A program made the position numbers and the translations under genes. This document shows positions 27,956 through 37,143 of a stretch of DNA of 64,000 bases, in pieces. Under the pieces are notes generated by a model, which was not told the DNA's origin, made no database searches, and saw only the letters and a program-made list of their open reading frames with translations. The number at the start of each line of letters is the position of its first letter. The first letter of the stretch is position 1. The stretch covers positions 52,695 through 116,694 of the forward strand of contig JAAUSO010000002.1 in NCBI GenBank assembly GCA_012033205.1, in the 5' to 3' direction. Origin of the DNA: Richelia sp. SL_2_1. Its GTDB lineage: Bacteria; Cyanobacteriota; Cyanobacteriia; Cyanobacteriales; Nostocaceae.

Positions 27956-30256
27956 ATGACTACTCACATCTTTGGTATACGTCATCACGGACCTGGTTCC
28001 GCACGTAGGCTATGTCAAGCCCTAAAACAACTACAACCTGACATTATCCTAATAGAAGGTCCCCCAGATGCTGAATCCTTAATACCGCTAGTGGCTTCAC
28101 CTGAAATGCAGCCTCCGGTAGCATTATTAATTTACCTTCCAGATAACCCAAAAGAAAGCGTTTATTATCCCTTTGCCGTATTTTCTCCAGAGTGGCAAGC
28201 GATACAGTTTGGACTAAGTAATCACATCCCCGTGCGGTTTATGGATTTGCCCCTCACTCATCGCATGGGGATGAAAAAAGAACAACAACCAGAAGAATCT
28301 CAAATTGCCCAAGATCCTTTGGGTTTACTTGCCCAAGCCGCAGGTTATGGCGACGGCGAACGCTGGTGGGAACAGATGGTAGAAACACGAGGGGATAATG
28401 TTGATTTATTTACTGCTATCCTCGAAGCAATGACTGCTGTGCGTGAAGAAATGCCACCGATAGAAAATCCCGTCGAAGCTCAGCGCGAAGCATATATGCG
28501 GAAAACCATCCGCGCCGCCGAAAAAGAAGCATTTGAACGCATCGCCGTTGTTTGCGGTGCTTGGCACGCTCCCGCACTTTCCCAGGCATCAACAGTAAAA
28601 GAAGATACTGCTTTGCTCAAAGGTTTACCTAAAACAAAAGTACAAGCAACCTGGATACCTTGGACTTACGGACGTTTATCTTATAACAGCGGTTATGGTG
28701 CAGGTATCGAATCACCGGGTTGGTATCATCATCTTTGGGAATGGGGAATGGGAGTGAAGAGTGAGGAGTTAGGAGTGAAGAGTGAGGAGTTAGGAGTGAG
28801 GAGTGAGGAGTTAGGAGTGAGGAGTGAAGACAACCGGAGTTATTTATTTTCCCCCATTTCCCCATCCTCCATCACCTGGATGACACGGGTAGCGCGTTTG
28901 TTACGAGAACAAGATTTGGAAGCTTCTTCAGCGCACGTTATTGAAGCTGTACGATTAGCGGAATCTTTAGCAGCTTTGCGAAATCTTTGTTTACCTGGTT
29001 TATCAGAGTTGAATGAAGCGACTCAAACGGTGATGTGTTTTGGTAGCGATTTACCGATGCAGCTAATTCACGACAAATTGATTGTTGGGGAAAGTTTAGG
29101 TAAAGTTCCTTTAGAAACCCCGATGGTACCCTTACAGCAAGATTTACAACGACAGCAAAAGCGGCTGCGAATGCCTGCGGAAACAACAGAAAAGATGTAC
29201 GATTTGGATTTACGTAAAGAAAATGATTTAGCTCGTTCCCATTTACTACATCGTCTGAATCTTTTAGATATTCCTTGGGGACAATTTCAAGCAACTCGCG
29301 GTAAAAAGGGTACTTTTCACGAATTTTGGCTGGTACAATGGCATCCTGAATTTGCTGTAAATTTAATTGAAGCAGGAATTTGGGGTAATACTATTGCTGA
29401 TGCTGCCAATACTAAAGCTTGCAGTCTTGCGGATACAGCTTCGGAGTTGCCGACACTGACAACTTTGTTGGATAAAGTGATTTTATCTGACTTACCCGAT
29501 GCGGTAATTTATTTAATGTCGCAGTTGCAAAATACTGCGGCTTTAACCAGCGATGTCACTCATTTAATGAATGCATTACCACCGCTGGCTAACGTAATGC
29601 GCTATGGTAACGTGCGTCAAACCGACACGGCAATGATATCCCACGTCGTTGATGGTTTGGTAGCGCGAATTTGCATCAGTTTACCAGGTGCTTGTGCTTC
29701 CTTGGATGACGATGCAGCAGCGGCAATGTATGAGAATGTAATTAAAGTGAATAACGCGATCGCAGTATTACAGAATCAAGAATATATTACTTCTTGGCGA
29801 CAAGTTTTAGTGCAAATTGCAGATAATTCTAATGTACACGGTTTAATTTCTGGGCGTTGCTGTCGGTTATTACTGGATGCAGGAGTCTTGGATACAACTG
29901 AAGTAGCACGTAGGATGGGACTGGCTTTATCTAGCGCTACAGAACCTTATAAAGCCGGTGTGTGGATAGAAGGATTTTTGAAAGGCAGTGGTTTATTATT
30001 GTTACACGATGATAAACTTTGGCAACTTTTAGGTAATTGGGTAAGTGAATTATCGGAGGATTTATTTATTAATTTGTTACCTTTATTACGACGTACTTTT
30101 ACAACTTTCACTGTATCGGAACGCCGACAAATTGGTGAAAGAGTCAAGAATGGGGTAGATGGAAATGTGTCAAATGTTGGTGATGATGGTAACGATATTA
30201 ACGAAGAGAATGCTGTTTTGATATTGCCGATTGTCAAACAGTTTTTGGGAGTTTGA
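27956..30256 (+). CDS. DUF5682 family protein (ChaN/EreA/TraB-like N-terminus)
   Basis: 766 residues. The N-terminus shows FGIRHHGPGSARRL (about 5-18), DIILIEGPPDAESL (about 29-42) and VVCGAWHAPAL (about 198-208). These His/Glu motifs recall the ChaN/EreA/TraB-TIKI hydrolase superfamily, so I infer a metal-dependent hydrolase-like domain. The C-terminal 400 residues are helical. Residues about 265-292 are an in-frame tandem repeat, (G-V-K/R-S-E-E-L)n, made by a GAGTTAGGAGTGAAGAGTGAG DNA tract; homologues are unlikely to have it. The gene follows the MoxR ATPase and VapBC-like pair on the same strand. Function is not established. Confidence 0.85.
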   Translation: MTTHIFGIRHHGPGSARRLCQALKQLQPDIILIEGPPDAESLIPLVASPEMQPPVALLIYLPDNPKESVYYPFAVFSPEWQAIQFGLSNHIPVRFMDLPLTHRMGMKKEQQPEESQIAQDPLGLLAQAAGYGDGERWWEQMVETRGDNVDLFTAILEAMTAVREEMPPIENPVEAQREAYMRKTIRAAEKEAFERIAVVCGAWHAPALSQASTVKEDTALLKGLPKTKVQATWIPWTYGRLSYNSGYGAGIESPGWYHHLWEWGMGVKSEELGVKSEELGVRSEELGVRSEDNRSYLFSPISPSSITWMTRVARLLREQDLEASSAHVIEAVRLAESLAALRNLCLPGLSELNEATQTVMCFGSDLPMQLIHDKLIVGESLGKVPLETPMVPLQQDLQRQQKRLRMPAETTEKMYDLDLRKENDLARSHLLHRLNLLDIPWGQFQATRGKKGTFHEFWLVQWHPEFAVNLIEAGIWGNTIADAANTKACSLADTASELPTLTTLLDKVILSDLPDAVIYLMSQLQNTAALTSDVTHLMNALPPLANVMRYGNVRQTDTAMISHVVDGLVARICISLPGACASLDDDAAAAMYENVIKVNNAIAVLQNQEYITSWRQVLVQIADNSNVHGLISGRCCRLLLDAGVLDTTEVARRMGLALSSATEPYKAGVWIEGFLKGSGLLLLHDDKLWQLLGNWVSELSEDLFINLLPLLRRTFTTFTVSERRQIGERVKNGVDGNVSNVGDDGNDINEENAVLILPIVKQFLGV
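28741..28830 (+). repeat. in-frame GAGGAGTTAGGAGTGAAGAGT tract within coding sequence
   Basis: Four copies of a 21-bp unit (three heptamers), in frame, encode repeated GVKSEEL/GVRSEEL. The unit length of 21 keeps the frame open for any copy number. It is an intergenic-type STRR sitting inside the DUF5682 gene. Confidence 0.93.
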
Positions 30257-30280
30257 AGGATTACTTTTTTGATTGATTAG

Positions 30281-30352
30281 ATTGTAGGGTGTGTGACGCT
30301 AGGAAATGATTTGAAGGTAACAATAAGACTTGTAGCGTCACGCACCATCTTG
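30281..30352. repeat. GTAGGGTGTGTGACGC hairpin repeat
   Basis: GTAGGGTGTGTGACGCTAGG and the inverted TGTAGCGTCACGCACC enclose about 35 bases. It belongs to the family at 21212 and 26860 and lies just after the DUF5682 gene. Confidence 0.65.
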
Positions 30353-30460
30353 TCTACCAGATAACATTATCTCACTGAGGAATTGATAAAAGTCTCTACA
30401 TTTAAAATTCATACTTGAATCCAGCAACGCCCAAATTAACGACAAAGAAAAACAATGTGT

Positions 30461-30724
30461 TTATCTATTTGTGGGTATAAATAATCCTACTAAGCCAATA
30501 AAACAAGCAATAATCATTAAAGAAAATATATTAAAGCTAATACCAGAACCATCAGTATTATTCTTCCAACGTAAAACCCAAAAATAACCTTCTCCAATTT
30601 CAAATGATGGAACCCTCAACAAAAGAAAAAGCCCCGCCATTCCTAAACATATTACAATTAAAAGCAAGAATGAACTAATAGTTATACCTAACCAAGTTTT
30701 GAATTTTGAGTTGATGTTTCTCAT
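30461..30724 (-). CDS. small membrane protein of unknown function
   Basis: 87 residues from ATG 30724. Two hydrophobic spans (about 14-38 and 65-83) with a short polar loop (FEIGEGYFWVLRWKNN) between them. No family recognised. It ends the minus-strand block that starts at the DUF2382 gene and lies 30 bp after the hydroxylase-like gene, so it may be cotranscribed with it. Confidence 0.55.
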   Translation of the reverse strand: MRNINSKFKTWLGITISSFLLLIVICLGMAGLFLLLRVPSFEIGEGYFWVLRWKNNTDGSGISFNIFSLMIIACFIGLVGLFIPTNR

Positions 30725-30753
30725 CTTTTTAACTTGAAAGATAAATTATTTGT

Positions 30754-31539
30754 TTAGATTTGCTTTTTCATTACAGCTAATTTTTGATTCTCATAATTTG
30801 GATCGTGAGTACCTAAGAGTTTATCCCAAAATGTAAAATACAATCCATAGTGTAGGGTATATTTACGATGATGTATTAAGTGATGTTTTGAGCCAATAAA
30901 CCATTTTCCCAACAAGTTGGAATAAAAGGATGATGGAAATAACTCAAATCCAATATGATTAAATAATGCCCATACTGTCATTACCAATAATGCTGTAAGT
31001 AAGGTTATATAATGAAGCGGTAAGACAAAAACTATGCATATAAAGAATATAGCTTGTATCACTGCTTCACCTGGATCAAATGCAAAGGATGTCCAAGGTG
31101 TAGGTTCTCCAGAACGATGATGACCGTAATGCAGCTTTTTAAAAAGTAAGGGATGGTGAAAAACTCTATGCATCAAGTAAAAATATGCATCTTGAAGCAC
31201 TAGTAAAATTATAAAACTAATGCCTAAATACCACAATCCATATTTATTTACAGAGGTGTATAAACGGGTAAATCCTAAGTCGTATCCCGTGACAATTAAT
31301 GCTGCACAAAAAGCAAAAATTATCGCACATAATAACGATAATTCCATGTCTTTTTTAATGGTTTTCCACAACGGAGGCTGACGACCTAAATTACGTTTGT
31401 CAATAGGCTTTAGAAAAATAGAATAGAAGAGTAAATGGGTTCCCCCACAAATTAAAAAGTATCGACTAATAATAATGCCGAATAGAGCAAGCCAATCTAA
31501 GCACAGCTTGTTTATGATCGAAAATAAATTTTGTTGCAA
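30754..31539 (-). CDS. sterol desaturase/fatty acid hydroxylase superfamily protein
   Basis: 261 residues with about four to five membrane segments. The histidine clusters of the membrane diiron superfamily are present: LMHRVFHH (about 142-149), LHYGHHRSGEPTPW (about 156-169) and HHLIHHRKYTLHYGLYF (about 218-234). Members hydroxylate or desaturate lipids and carotenoids. The substrate is not predictable here. It lies on the minus strand between a small membrane protein and a DUF421 protein. All catalytic histidines appear intact. Confidence 0.87.
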   Translation of the reverse strand: MQQNLFSIINKLCLDWLALFGIIISRYFLICGGTHLLFYSIFLKPIDKRNLGRQPPLWKTIKKDMELSLLCAIIFAFCAALIVTGYDLGFTRLYTSVNKYGLWYLGISFIILLVLQDAYFYLMHRVFHHPLLFKKLHYGHHRSGEPTPWTSFAFDPGEAVIQAIFFICIVFVLPLHYITLLTALLVMTVWALFNHIGFELFPSSFYSNLLGKWFIGSKHHLIHHRKYTLHYGLYFTFWDKLLGTHDPNYENQKLAVMKKQI

Positions 31540-31662
31540 AATAACTCCCTAATTGAACAAATAAATAAGAGTTTTCTTTATTATCGATTAATTCTTATTT
31601 TACAACAGATTATTGTAATGATGATTTATTTAAATATCGAATATTATTATTTTATTTAATTA

Positions 31663-32190
31663 TCAAATTCTGGCTGTATCTCTAGGATAACCTTTGACAT
31701 CAAGCAGTGCAGAAGCTGAAGACCTTTTAAGTTTTTCTATAACGCTAAAACTACCATCTGTTTCTAAAATTACAGCTTCTACATCTTCGATTCCCGCGAT
31801 TCCCTTGGCACGTAAAGCGGCTAATACTTCACCTTCAGTTACTCTTTGATGTCGCAAAGCTTTATGCTCTAGTTTACCTTGAAAAAGTAATAAAGTTGGT
31901 TCTGATTTAATCCATCCTTGAAACATTTTAGAACGCACAGAAAGCCAGGTCATAATAAATTGGAAAAACACTAACATTCCAATTCCTAAAACTCCCTGTG
32001 CCAAGGAAGTATCTGTTGATAACACTAAGTTCGCTAACATCGAACCTAATGCAATCGTCACAATGAAATCAAAAGAATTCCATTTTGATAAAGTCCGCTT
32101 TCCGGAAATACGTAATATAAAAATTATCGCCGCATAACCAAGGCTTCCAAATATCAAACTGTTTAGCAGAGCATCCCAACTATTAAACAT
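31663..32190 (-). CDS. DUF421 (YetF-like) membrane protein
   Basis: 175 residues. Three N-terminal membrane spans (about 12-30, 40-58, 65-85) are followed by a cytoplasmic DUF421 domain with RSKMFQGWIKSEPTLLLFQG, the ALRAKGIAGIEDVEAVILET motif, and SFSVIEKL. YetF-type proteins are common in stress regulons, and their function is not well known. The neighbours, a BON lipoprotein and a DUF2382 protein, are also stress-linked families, which supports a shared envelope or osmotic stress role. Confidence 0.87.
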   Translation of the reverse strand: MFNSWDALLNSLIFGSLGYAAIIFILRISGKRTLSKWNSFDFIVTIALGSMLANLVLSTDTSLAQGVLGIGMLVFFQFIMTWLSVRSKMFQGWIKSEPTLLLFQGKLEHKALRHQRVTEGEVLAALRAKGIAGIEDVEAVILETDGSFSVIEKLKRSSASALLDVKGYPRDTARI

Positions 32191-32329
32191 TTTTTTCCTA
32201 TTACTAATATTTAATTTAAAAAAAATAAGTTAGGCAGAATTATTCTAATATTAATACTTTCTGCCTGGAAATCTTTATATTTAGGATTACCTAAATATAA
32301 AGATTTCCGAAAATGTTTTGAGAAGATAA

Positions 32330-32782
32330 TTAGTTAGCCGGTGGGACAACCTTCACATCTGTCTTCACAGATTTTACTCCTAGAATCTCTTTTGCTAGCG
32401 GTTCAATTGTCTCGTATTCCTTTTGGTCAGGAACTGTACCTGCAATTGATACTATACCGTCTTCAGCTTCCACAACTAACTGTCCACGAGGAATATTAGC
32501 TTCTAATTTAGAACGAACTTCACTTGCTAAATCAGAATCTGTTCTATCAGCTTGTTCCCCACCAGCCATATCATTACGTTCTTCCCGTGCGCGAATATCG
32601 GCATCTAATTGATCTCGACGAACCTGACTTTGAGCATCTTCTTTTGTTTCCTCAACGTTCTGAGCATTGTCTACATTACCATCGACAGAAGTCGGAGCAT
32701 CAGAACTTGTTCTCGCGGTATCGCAAGCAGCTGCACCAAATATTAAAATACTACTTAATACAAATGTTGCTATTTTTTTCAT
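32330..32782 (-). CDS. BON-domain lipoprotein
   Basis: 150 residues from ATG 32782, chosen because AGGAG lies just upstream; an upstream in-frame ATG at 32824 lacks one. The signal ends in a lipobox, IFGAAAC, so the Cys should be lipid-modified. A charged linker (about 25-75) leads to one BON domain (about 80-145): DSDLASEVRSKLEANIPRGQ, GIVSIAGTVPD and GVKSVKTDVKV. BON domains bind membranes, as in OsmY. It probably acts in the envelope under stress. It is cotranscribed or at least co-directional with the DUF2382 gene upstream. Confidence 0.88.
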   Translation of the reverse strand: MKKIATFVLSSILIFGAAACDTARTSSDAPTSVDGNVDNAQNVEETKEDAQSQVRRDQLDADIRAREERNDMAGGEQADRTDSDLASEVRSKLEANIPRGQLVVEAEDGIVSIAGTVPDQKEYETIEPLAKEILGVKSVKTDVKVVPPAN

Positions 32783-32930
32783 TTTCTCCTCACTGTTTGA
32801 ATTGAATTTAATCAAATATTTCAATTTGAATAATTTGACAATTTTGATTTTGCGTGGAGCATTTTTAACAGAGTATTTGCTATTTCAAATCAATACTCTG
32901 TTTGCAAGTTTAAATGCTTCCACTTAACTT

Positions 32931-33932
32931 TTATCGGTCTCTACGAATTGTGGAGTTATCATCAACATCAATGTCTAATTCTTCACGACGAATTGTTTCT
33001 TGTGCTTCCACAGTATCCCGTTCAACTTCTTTACGAACTCTGACTTCTTCGCGAACAAAGGCTTCTTTGTCAATATCAGCAGATTCTTCATAAATATCCA
33101 TACGAGCTACTTCTCTACCAGAGAAATCAGCAGCACCTGGAGATACTACTCTTTCATTTGTAGGAGTGGTACGCTCAATTACTACTCTTTCTTTCTCAAC
33201 GGGAACCGCAACTCTGACTGTTTCTGTTTCAACGTGCTTACCTACAGAAACCTCACCAGTTTTTTGGCGTTCTTTATCTGCTACCAAACGTTCTTCATAA
33301 AGCTTCACGTTATCATTGTCTGGTACTTCTGCTGTCGGAGCAGGTTCAGGAGTTCTCGCTACAGGTTGTGCAGTTTGTGTTGGTGCATTGTAAATGCCGA
33401 ATTCTTCAACACCACAACGACGCATGATCGATTCTGCACGTTGTACTTCAGCTTCCGTACCAGTTACCATTACTAAGAAGCTACCACCAGATACTCTATC
33501 GCTGTAAACTTTTGCTTTTTCTTCAGGAATACCCAATCCGATTAAAGCACCGACTAATCCACCAGTCGCTGCACCAATTGCACCACCAGCTAAAGTAGTT
33601 GCGATCGCAGTTGCTTCTGCACCAGCAAACATAATCGGACCGATACCAGGAATTGCTAATGTTCCTAAACCTACGAGTAAACCAGTAATTCCACCTAACG
33701 CACCACCAGTTAAAGCTCCAGCGGCTGCACCTTCGTCAGCTTTATTGCCAACATCTTGCCTTGTTTCAACACCGTCTAATTTATCGGCATCCCGTGCTAT
33801 CACGGAGATTCTGTCTTCATGGAAACCAGCATCTTTTAATCCACGAACCGCAGCTTCTGCTTCTTCACGACTATAAAATAAACCAGCAGCTCTTTTATAT
33901 TCGATATTATTTGTATTTGTATAAGCCGTCAT
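32931..33932 (-). CDS. DUF2382 stress protein with glycine-zipper and YflT-like N-terminus
   Basis: 333 residues from ATG 33932, with a strong AGGAGG six bases upstream. Residues 10-55 resemble the general-stress GSP17M/YflT domain (AAGLFYSREEAEAAVRGLKD). Residues about 70-150 are Gly/Ala-rich (GALTGGALGGITGLLVGLG), a glycine-zipper that may insert in membranes. The C-terminal DUF2382 domain (about 210-325) reads VKLYEERLVADKERQKTGEV and later VRVRKEVERD. It is typical of stress proteins in cyanobacteria and Deinococcus. It heads the minus-strand block. Confidence 0.88.
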   Translation of the reverse strand: MTAYTNTNNIEYKRAAGLFYSREEAEAAVRGLKDAGFHEDRISVIARDADKLDGVETRQDVGNKADEGAAAGALTGGALGGITGLLVGLGTLAIPGIGPIMFAGAEATAIATTLAGGAIGAATGGLVGALIGLGIPEEKAKVYSDRVSGGSFLVMVTGTEAEVQRAESIMRRCGVEEFGIYNAPTQTAQPVARTPEPAPTAEVPDNDNVKLYEERLVADKERQKTGEVSVGKHVETETVRVAVPVEKERVVIERTTPTNERVVSPGAADFSGREVARMDIYEESADIDKEAFVREEVRVRKEVERDTVEAQETIRREELDIDVDDNSTIRRDR

Positions 33933-34636
33933 TATTGACCTCCTAATTAACAATAAATACTAGTGTCATAGCTGTATCTAAAAGTTAAGATTCACACTAG
34001 CCTGTACGCAATAAAAATTTTGTTTGCTTACATTCAAATCATCTCAAGCTTTTGCGAATATCGCTTCTATCAAAAGAACAGTGAGGAAGTTAATCGAAAG
34101 ATAGAAAAATTCTCAACATCTGACTAAAACCAAGTATTTTGGCATGATTTGTTTGAAATTAACTTTTTTGATTGAGAAATTTATTGAACGCAAATTGCTC
34201 GATTAATCAAAGTCATATGATTTTTTTTTTTTTTAAGCATTTAGGTGTAAAGGGTTTAGTCAATTGCAAGTGACTCAAAAATATATTGATTCTTATATTT
34301 ATCTTTCAAGATACATAATTATCAAATAGTTTATTTGTTCGCATTTATTTAGATATAGTTATTGAAATATAGCTCTAATATCATCCTTAAGAATAATCAA
34401 TCTAGCTTAAGATAGATTCAGAAGTAAAATTGATATAACTTGTGATGGAATTTGGTCTTTATAAATCTTCACTCCAGGCTCAGCTTAGGAAGCAAAAAGA
34501 AGCAGAAATACATATATTTTTATTTTCAAAAATCTGCGGAGCATTCCTATAGCAATCTAAAATCTGTCTTGGAAAGTTTTGGGGGAAGAGAATCTACACC
34601 CCAAACTTTCCGCAAAATCTAAAATCTAAAATAGAT
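33933..34636. other. AT-rich divergent intergenic region
   Basis: About 700 bases between the DUF2382 gene (minus) and the VWA gene (plus). It holds a T14 run near 34220 and an ATCTAAAATCTAAAAT tract just before the VWA start, and no gene that I can support. Both promoters should lie here. Confidence 0.55.
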
Positions 34637-35797
34637 ATGACTCAAAGCTCAGAAAACGAACGCTTACGCCGATGGCGACTTATTTTAGGAAGCCAAGAAG
34701 CTTCGGGTACTGGTTGTAAACTAACTGGTGCAGATGCCAAAATAGATAAGTCTTTAGATGCGCTGTATGATTCAGAACGTTCTGGAGGCTTGGGTAATTC
34801 ATCACTAAAAGTTGCTCGTTGGCTAGGTGATATCCGTAGTTATTTTCCTTCATCTGTGGTAAAAGTGATGCAGAAAGACGCACTCGAACGCCTCAACCTG
34901 CGTCAAATGTTACTTCAACCAGAAATGCTTTCAGCAGTGGAACCAGATGTACATTTGGTGGCAGATTTGCTGTCTTTAAGCAATATCATGCCTGAAAAAA
35001 CTAAAGATACCGCTCGTCAAGTTGTGCGCTGCGTTGTCGAAGAATTGCAGCGTAAACTCACAAATCCCACCCATCAAGCCGTCATGGGAAGTCTCAACCG
35101 TGCTAGTCGCAACCGTCGTCCCCGTCATCACGAAATCGATTGGAACCGCACCATCCGCGCTAATCTCAAACATTATCAACCCGAATACCGCACAATTATT
35201 CCTGAAGTTCGTATTGGTTACGGACGCAAATGTAGTAATTTATGCAACATTATATTATGTATTGATCAAAGTGGTTCAATGGCGACTTCTGTAGTTTATG
35301 CAGGAATATTCGGAGCCGTTTTAGCATCATTACCGGCAATTCAAATACGGATAATTGTCTTTGACACAGCAGTCGTTGATTTAACAGCAGAAGCTAATGA
35401 CCCAGTAGATTTACTGTTTGGCACTCAACTCGGTGGCGGTACGGATATTAACCAAGCGCTAGCATATTGTCAAAGTTTGATTGAGCAACCCCAAAATACG
35501 ATTTTAGTATTAATTAGCGACTTGTACGAAGGTGGCGATCGCAAACATTTGTTAAAGCGAATGGCGGCAATCGTAAATTCTGGAGTACAGTTGGTAACTT
35601 TACTTGCCTTGAACGATGAAGGCGCACCAATGTACGACCATAGTATAGCAGAAGAAGTCGCCCTTATGGGTAGTCCTGCTTTCGCTTGCAGTCCCGATAA
35701 ATTTCCCGATTTAATGGCAACGGCGATTCAAAGGCAGGATATCGCTCAATGGGCGGCAGCTAATGATATTGTGACTACACGGCTTGCTAATAGGTAA
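34637..35797 (+). CDS. VWA-domain protein of the MoxR-DUF5682 set
   Basis: 386 residues. An N-terminal helical domain (1-190) precedes a von Willebrand A domain with a complete MIDAS: CIDQSGSMATS (DxSxS, about 212-222), the Thr in LGGGTDINQAL, and ISDLYEGGD. This CoxE-like VWA is the usual partner of MoxR ATPases. It lies 4.4 kb downstream of the DUF5682 gene on the same strand, the two being separated by a minus-strand block of five genes. I infer that it works with the ATPase at 25673. Soluble, no signal. The start ATG at 34637 opens MTQSSENERLRRWRLILG. Confidence 0.9.
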   Translation: MTQSSENERLRRWRLILGSQEASGTGCKLTGADAKIDKSLDALYDSERSGGLGNSSLKVARWLGDIRSYFPSSVVKVMQKDALERLNLRQMLLQPEMLSAVEPDVHLVADLLSLSNIMPEKTKDTARQVVRCVVEELQRKLTNPTHQAVMGSLNRASRNRRPRHHEIDWNRTIRANLKHYQPEYRTIIPEVRIGYGRKCSNLCNIILCIDQSGSMATSVVYAGIFGAVLASLPAIQIRIIVFDTAVVDLTAEANDPVDLLFGTQLGGGTDINQALAYCQSLIEQPQNTILVLISDLYEGGDRKHLLKRMAAIVNSGVQLVTLLALNDEGAPMYDHSIAEEVALMGSPAFACSPDKFPDLMATAIQRQDIAQWAAANDIVTTRLANR

Positions 35798-36225
35798 TTA
35801 TGGAATCGGGGCATTATTATAACTGGCGATTGCCACTACCCGCAGTCGTGAAAAAAATAAAAAGATTTTTTTCGAGATACATAGTACGAGAAAAGAAGGT
35901 GTCCTTTTTTGAAACCCCTAAATTAATTTATGGGGTTACGACTGCCGACTGCCCACTATAAAACTGCCCTTCATTTTGCGTTCAAAAAACATATCCACGC
36001 AGCTTAAAACAGATAATACAAACACTGATATAGAATTACTATAGTTTTAGTAACAAATCAAACTTGTTATTTTAGTTTTCTTCTGCAATAAATTAATAGT
36101 CGATTTGGAATAACCCTGACACCAGGGTATTTAAATGAAATATTGGAATAAATAGGAATTTAAATGGGAGAAATTTCCGTAATTCCTACCTCATCGCCTG
36201 TATAATATCTAAAATCTAAAATTTT
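35798..36225. other. intergenic region between VWA gene and uppS
   Basis: About 430 bases with a short ACTGCCGACTGCCC repeat (near 35940) and A/T runs. No gene, RNA or clear terminator seen. Confidence 0.5.
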
Positions 36226-36975
36226 ATGAATTCAGACTTACCTTTAGATTTAAACTTAGAAAATTTGCCTCACCACGTAGCCGTAATCATGGATGGTAAC
36301 GGTAGATGGGCTACCAAACAGAAGCTACCACGTATTGCTGGACATCGACAAGGTGCGAAGACACTAAAAGAACTATTGCGATGTAGTAAGAATTGGGGAA
36401 TTAAGATATTAACAGCTTACGCTTTTTCTACGGAGAATTGGCGACGGCCAACTGAAGAAGTTGATTTTCTGATGATTTTGTTTGAAAAAATGTTGCGTCG
36501 TGAATTAGAAGAAATGCATCGGGAAGGAGTCAGAATTAATTTTGTTGGTGATTTATCAGCATTACCAAAATCATTGCAAAATGAAATACATCGTTCAATG
36601 TTAGAAACATCAAATAATCAAGATATTCAGTTTAATGTTGCAGTAAATTATGGTAGTCGGAAAGAAATTGTTAATGTTTGCCGTCAAATAGCAGAATTAG
36701 TTCAAAAAGGAGAAATAAACTTAGAAGATATCAATGAAAATTTAATAGAACAGAATTTATATACAGCAGACATTCCCTCACCAGATTTACTAATTCGTAC
36801 TAGTGGAGAGAAACGGTTGAGTAACTTTCTTTTATGGCAAATGGCTTATACAGAAATGTATTTTACCGATATTTTATGGCCAGATTTTGACCAAGTAGCT
36901 TTCCGAGAAGCATTATTAAGTTATCAAAATAGAGAACGGCGTTTTGGAAAAGTAAAAGCCGTATTATCAGCTTAA
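36226..36975 (+). CDS. uppS: isoprenyl transferase (undecaprenyl diphosphate synthase family)
   Basis: 249 residues, the normal length. It is a cis-prenyltransferase making the C55 lipid carrier for wall synthesis. The catalytic Asp is in [12 protein letters not shown] (about 17-28), followed by [24 protein letters not shown], and the C-terminal [20 protein letters not shown] and [12 protein letters not shown]. All conserved regions are present. In cyanobacteria it commonly follows dacA/cdaA-type or lysA genes, but here it stands alone. Soluble or membrane-associated homodimer. Confidence 0.96.
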   Translation: MNSDLPLDLNLENLPHHVAVIMDGNGRWATKQKLPRIAGHRQGAKTLKELLRCSKNWGIKILTAYAFSTENWRRPTEEVDFLMILFEKMLRRELEEMHREGVRINFVGDLSALPKSLQNEIHRSMLETSNNQDIQFNVAVNYGSRKEIVNVCRQIAELVQKGEINLEDINENLIEQNLYTADIPSPDLLIRTSGEKRLSNFLLWQMAYTEMYFTDILWPDFDQVAFREALLSYQNRERRFGKVKAVLSA

Positions 36976-37074
36976 TAATTAATATTGTAGGGCGGGTATC
37001 TTGCCCGCTGATTATTAAAAATACTAATTATAAAACCAATAATTTTAAAAAATTAGTTATCTATATAAATATTT

Positions 37075-37097
37075 GAGACGTAGCATTGCTACGTCTC
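37075..37097. terminator. GAGACGTAGCA hairpin between convergent genes
   Basis: A perfect 11-bp stem with a one-base loop, identical to the 4200-4222 copy, lies between uppS (plus) and the sugar-binding lipoprotein (minus). It may be a bidirectional terminator, or just a dispersed repeat. Confidence 0.5.
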
Positions 37098-37143
37098 TAC
37101 ATCAATACTAATAATTATATGTATTACTATTCTTGGTAAATAA

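Noticed and set aside
33000..33476. 158-codon plus-strand reading frame opposite the DUF2382 gene
   Set aside because: It is antisense to a well-supported gene; its Phe/Ser/Tyr-rich composition is that of a complementary-strand artefact.
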